NCBI GenBank assembly: GCA_021442885.1
Contig: JABUVA010000026.1
Span: 1-7,533 of the forward strand
Length of the DNA stretch: 7,533 bases
DNA from: Methanobrevibacter sp.
Lineage (GTDB): Archaea > Methanobacteriota > Methanobacteria > Methanobacteriales > Methanobacteriaceae
Direction of reading: 5' to 3'
Shown here in pieces: positions 5,843 to 7,533 of this stretch. The position numbers were made by a program, and so were the translations under genes. Each line of letters opens with the position of its first letter. The first letter of the stretch is position 1. The notes beneath the pieces are model-generated. The model was not told the DNA's origin. It saw only the letters and a program-made list of their open reading frames with translations, and did not search any database.

Positions 5843-7450
5843 ATGGCACAAGGACAACCAATATTTATTTTACCTGAAGGAACCAATAGAATGATTGGTA
5901 GAGATGCACAAAGAAACAACATCTTAGCAGGTAAAGTACTTGCAGAAACTGTAAGAACCACATTAGGTCCAAAAGGAATGGACAAAATGTTAGTAGACGG
6001 TCTTGGTGATATTGTAGTAACCAACGACGGAGTAACAATCTTAAAAGAAATGGATATTGAACATCCAGCAGCAAAAATGCTCGTAGAAGTAGCAAAAACC
6101 CAAGAAGATGAAGTTGGAGACGGAACTACTACTGCAGTAATTATTGCTGGTGAATTATTAAAAAATGCTGAAAACTTACTTGACTTAGATATCCACCCTA
6201 CTATTGTAGCTATGGGATACAGACAAGCAGCAGCAAAAGCACAAGAAATCTTAGATGAAATCGCTATTGACAGTGTAGATAAAGAAACTTTAATAAAAGT
6301 AGCTATGACTGCAATGACCGGAAAAGGAACTGAAGCTGCACGTGAACCATTAGCAGAATTAATTGTAGATGCAGTTCAAAAAGTAGCAGATGATGATGGT
6401 GTAGACATTGATCACATCAAAATCGAGAAAAAAGATGGTGCTGTAGTAGAAGACTCTACTTTAGTTGAAGGTGTAATTGTAGATAAAGAAAGAGTACACC
6501 CAGGAATGCCTAAAGAAGTTAAAGATGCTAAAATAGCTTTATTAAACAGCCCACTTGAAGTAAAAGAAACTGAAGTTGATGCTGAAATCAGAATAACTGA
6601 CCCTGCTCAAATGCAAGCATTCATCGAACAAGAAGAACAAATGGTAAAAGACATGGTTCAAAAAATCGTAGATGCTGGAGCTGACGTATTATTCGCACAA
6701 AAAGGTATTGATGATTTAGCACAACACTACTTAGCTAAAGCTGGTGTATTTGCTGTAAGAAGAGTTAAAAAATCTGACATTGAAAAATTATCAAGAGCAA
6801 CTGGTGCAACTGTTGTATCTAACTTAGATGATTTAGATGAATCTGACTTAGGTGAAGCAGGTATTGTAGAAGAAAGAAAAGTATCTGGTGAAGATATGAT
6901 CTTTGTAGAAAAATGTAAATCTGCAAAAGCTGTAACCTTATTTGTTAGAGGAAGTACCAAACACATTGTCGATGAAATCGTAAGAGCAATCGAAGATGCA
7001 ATTGGTGTAGTTGGAGCTACTGTTGAAGATGATCAAGTTGTAGCTGGTGGAGGAGCTCCAGAAATAGCTATGGCTAAAAAACTTAAAGATTACGCAGAAT
7101 CAATTAGTGGAAGAGAACAATTAGCAGTATCTGCATTTGCAGAAGCTTTAGAAATTGTTCCTAAAACCTTAGCTGAAAATGCAGGTCTTGACAGTATTGA
7201 TTCATTAGTTGACTTAAGAGCTTCTCATGAAGAAACCCCATACATGGGATTAAATGTATTTACTGGAAAAGTAATGGACATGAAAGAAGCTGGTGTAATT
7301 GAACCAAAACGTGTCAAAAAACAAGCTATTCAATCTGCATCTGAAGCAGCTGAAATGATTTTAAGAATTGATGATGTAATTGCATCCAGTAGTAGTGGAA
7401 ACCCTGATATGGATCCTGCTGCTATGGGTGGAATGCCTCCAATGATGTAG
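5843..7450 (+). CDS. thsA: Thermosome subunit (group II chaperonin)
   Basis: Subunit of the archaeal double-ring, ATP-driven cytosolic chaperonin that folds proteins inside a cavity closed by a built-in lid. The 535-residue protein is of normal length. The N-terminal equatorial part has LGPKGMDK (41-48), VTNDG (59-63) and the ATP-binding GDGTTT (92-97, D93). Intermediate and apical regions occupy about 145-395. The returning segment [13 protein letters not shown] (395-407) carries the conserved hydrolytic aspartate, probably D396 (D386 in the Methanococcus maripaludis chaperonin). The C-terminus is the family's Gly/Met/Pro-rich tail (520-535). It has its own promoter and terminator, so it is probably monocistronic. 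Codon choice looks different from the neighbours, with more C-ending codons (AAC, GAC, ATC, ACC), as in highly expressed genes. The subunit letter cannot be fixed, since Methanobacteriales can carry more than one thermosome gene. Confidence 0.97.
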   Translation: MAQGQPIFILPEGTNRMIGRDAQRNNILAGKVLAETVRTTLGPKGMDKMLVDGLGDIVVTNDGVTILKEMDIEHPAAKMLVEVAKTQEDEVGDGTTTAVIIAGELLKNAENLLDLDIHPTIVAMGYRQAAAKAQEILDEIAIDSVDKETLIKVAMTAMTGKGTEAAREPLAELIVDAVQKVADDDGVDIDHIKIEKKDGAVVEDSTLVEGVIVDKERVHPGMPKEVKDAKIALLNSPLEVKETEVDAEIRITDPAQMQAFIEQEEQMVKDMVQKIVDAGADVLFAQKGIDDLAQHYLAKAGVFAVRRVKKSDIEKLSRATGATVVSNLDDLDESDLGEAGIVEERKVSGEDMIFVEKCKSAKAVTLFVRGSTKHIVDEIVRAIEDAIGVVGATVEDDQVVAGGGAPEIAMAKKLKDYAESISGREQLAVSAFAEALEIVPKTLAENAGLDSIDSLVDLRASHEETPYMGLNVFTGKVMDMKEAGVIEPKRVKKQAIQSASEAAEMILRIDDVIASSSSGNPDMDPAAMGGMPPMM

Positions 7451-7485
7451 ATTTTTTCTACATTTTTTCTCTTTTTTTTATTTTT
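7445..7485 (+). terminator. Hairpin plus poly-T terminator of the thermosome gene
   Basis: A 7-bp perfect stem (ATGTAGA at 7445-7451, TCTACAT at 7457-7463) with a 5-T loop includes the TAG stop codon. It runs into T-tracts at 7463-7468, 7472-7479 and 7481-7485. The arrangement resembles a bacterial intrinsic terminator, though in archaea the T-tracts alone may suffice. The remaining 7486-7533 shows no feature I can support. Confidence 0.7.
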
Positions 7486-7533
7486 AGTGTTTATTAATCT
7501 TCATTTTAAATTATTTCAATGGTGCTTTTGTTT

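Noticed and set aside
5830..6095. Two minus-strand open frames opposite the start of the thermosome gene
   Set aside because: Both are antisense to the highly conserved ATP-binding region of the chaperonin and have low-complexity Leu/Phe- or Ser/Pro-rich translations.
6727..6966. Minus-strand open frame of 79 codons opposite the thermosome gene
   Set aside because: Shadow of the conserved chaperonin reading frame, with no independent support.
7487..7533. Possible C-terminal end of a minus-strand gene entering from the right edge
   Set aside because: Two minus-strand frames each stay open for only six to eight codons before a stop, which is too short to choose between them or show coding. 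No minus-strand T-tract follows.
1..7533. CRISPR array, insertion sequence or phage genes
   Set aside because: No regularly spaced repeats, terminal inverted repeats flanking a transposase, or integrase- or capsid-like proteins are visible on either strand.

Overview
The window looks like a piece of a methanogenic archaeal chromosome, most likely order Methanobacteriales and Methanobrevibacter-like. The support is a group II chaperonin (thermosome) gene, archaeal TATA boxes of the TTTAWATA type, Shine-Dalgarno sites matching GGTGAT/GGAG, poly-T terminator regions, strong AT bias, and a compact aspartate-to-dihydrodipicolinate gene set. The genus is inferred from overall resemblance, not shown by a search.

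Layout. Bases 1-226 are non-coding and very T-rich: a terminator-like end for something upstream, then a promoter. Bases 227-4222 form a tight plus-strand operon, lysC-dapA-dapB-asd (4-nt overlap, then 11-nt and 5-nt gaps). These are aspartate kinase, dihydrodipicolinate synthase, dihydrodipicolinate reductase and aspartate-semialdehyde dehydrogenase. Together they take L-aspartate to tetrahydrodipicolinate, the entry to lysine synthesis. LysC and Asd also supply aspartate semialdehyde for threonine, methionine and isoleucine and, in many methanogens, for aromatic amino acids. The later lysine genes (dapL or equivalent, dapF, lysA) are not in the window.

After a poly-T terminator and a palindromic TATA element, 4318-5076 encodes an acidic/lysine-rich coiled-coil protein of unknown function. 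Its stop codon directly abuts the stop codon of a convergent minus-strand gene (5077-5661) encoding a small metal-dependent cyclase/kynurenine-formamidase-family hydrolase. A 181-bp divergent intergenic region (5662-5842) has a consensus TATA box and a cluster of short repeats around the expected start of the thermosome transcript. The thermosome subunit gene (5843-7450) is complete and ends in a hairpin plus poly-T terminator. The last ~45 bases hold nothing I can assign.

Most of the window is conventional housekeeping sequence. I do not see a convincing undescribed multi-gene system. The least explained items are the coiled-coil orphan, its zero-spaced convergent junction with the cyclase gene, and the repeat cluster in the thermosome promoter.
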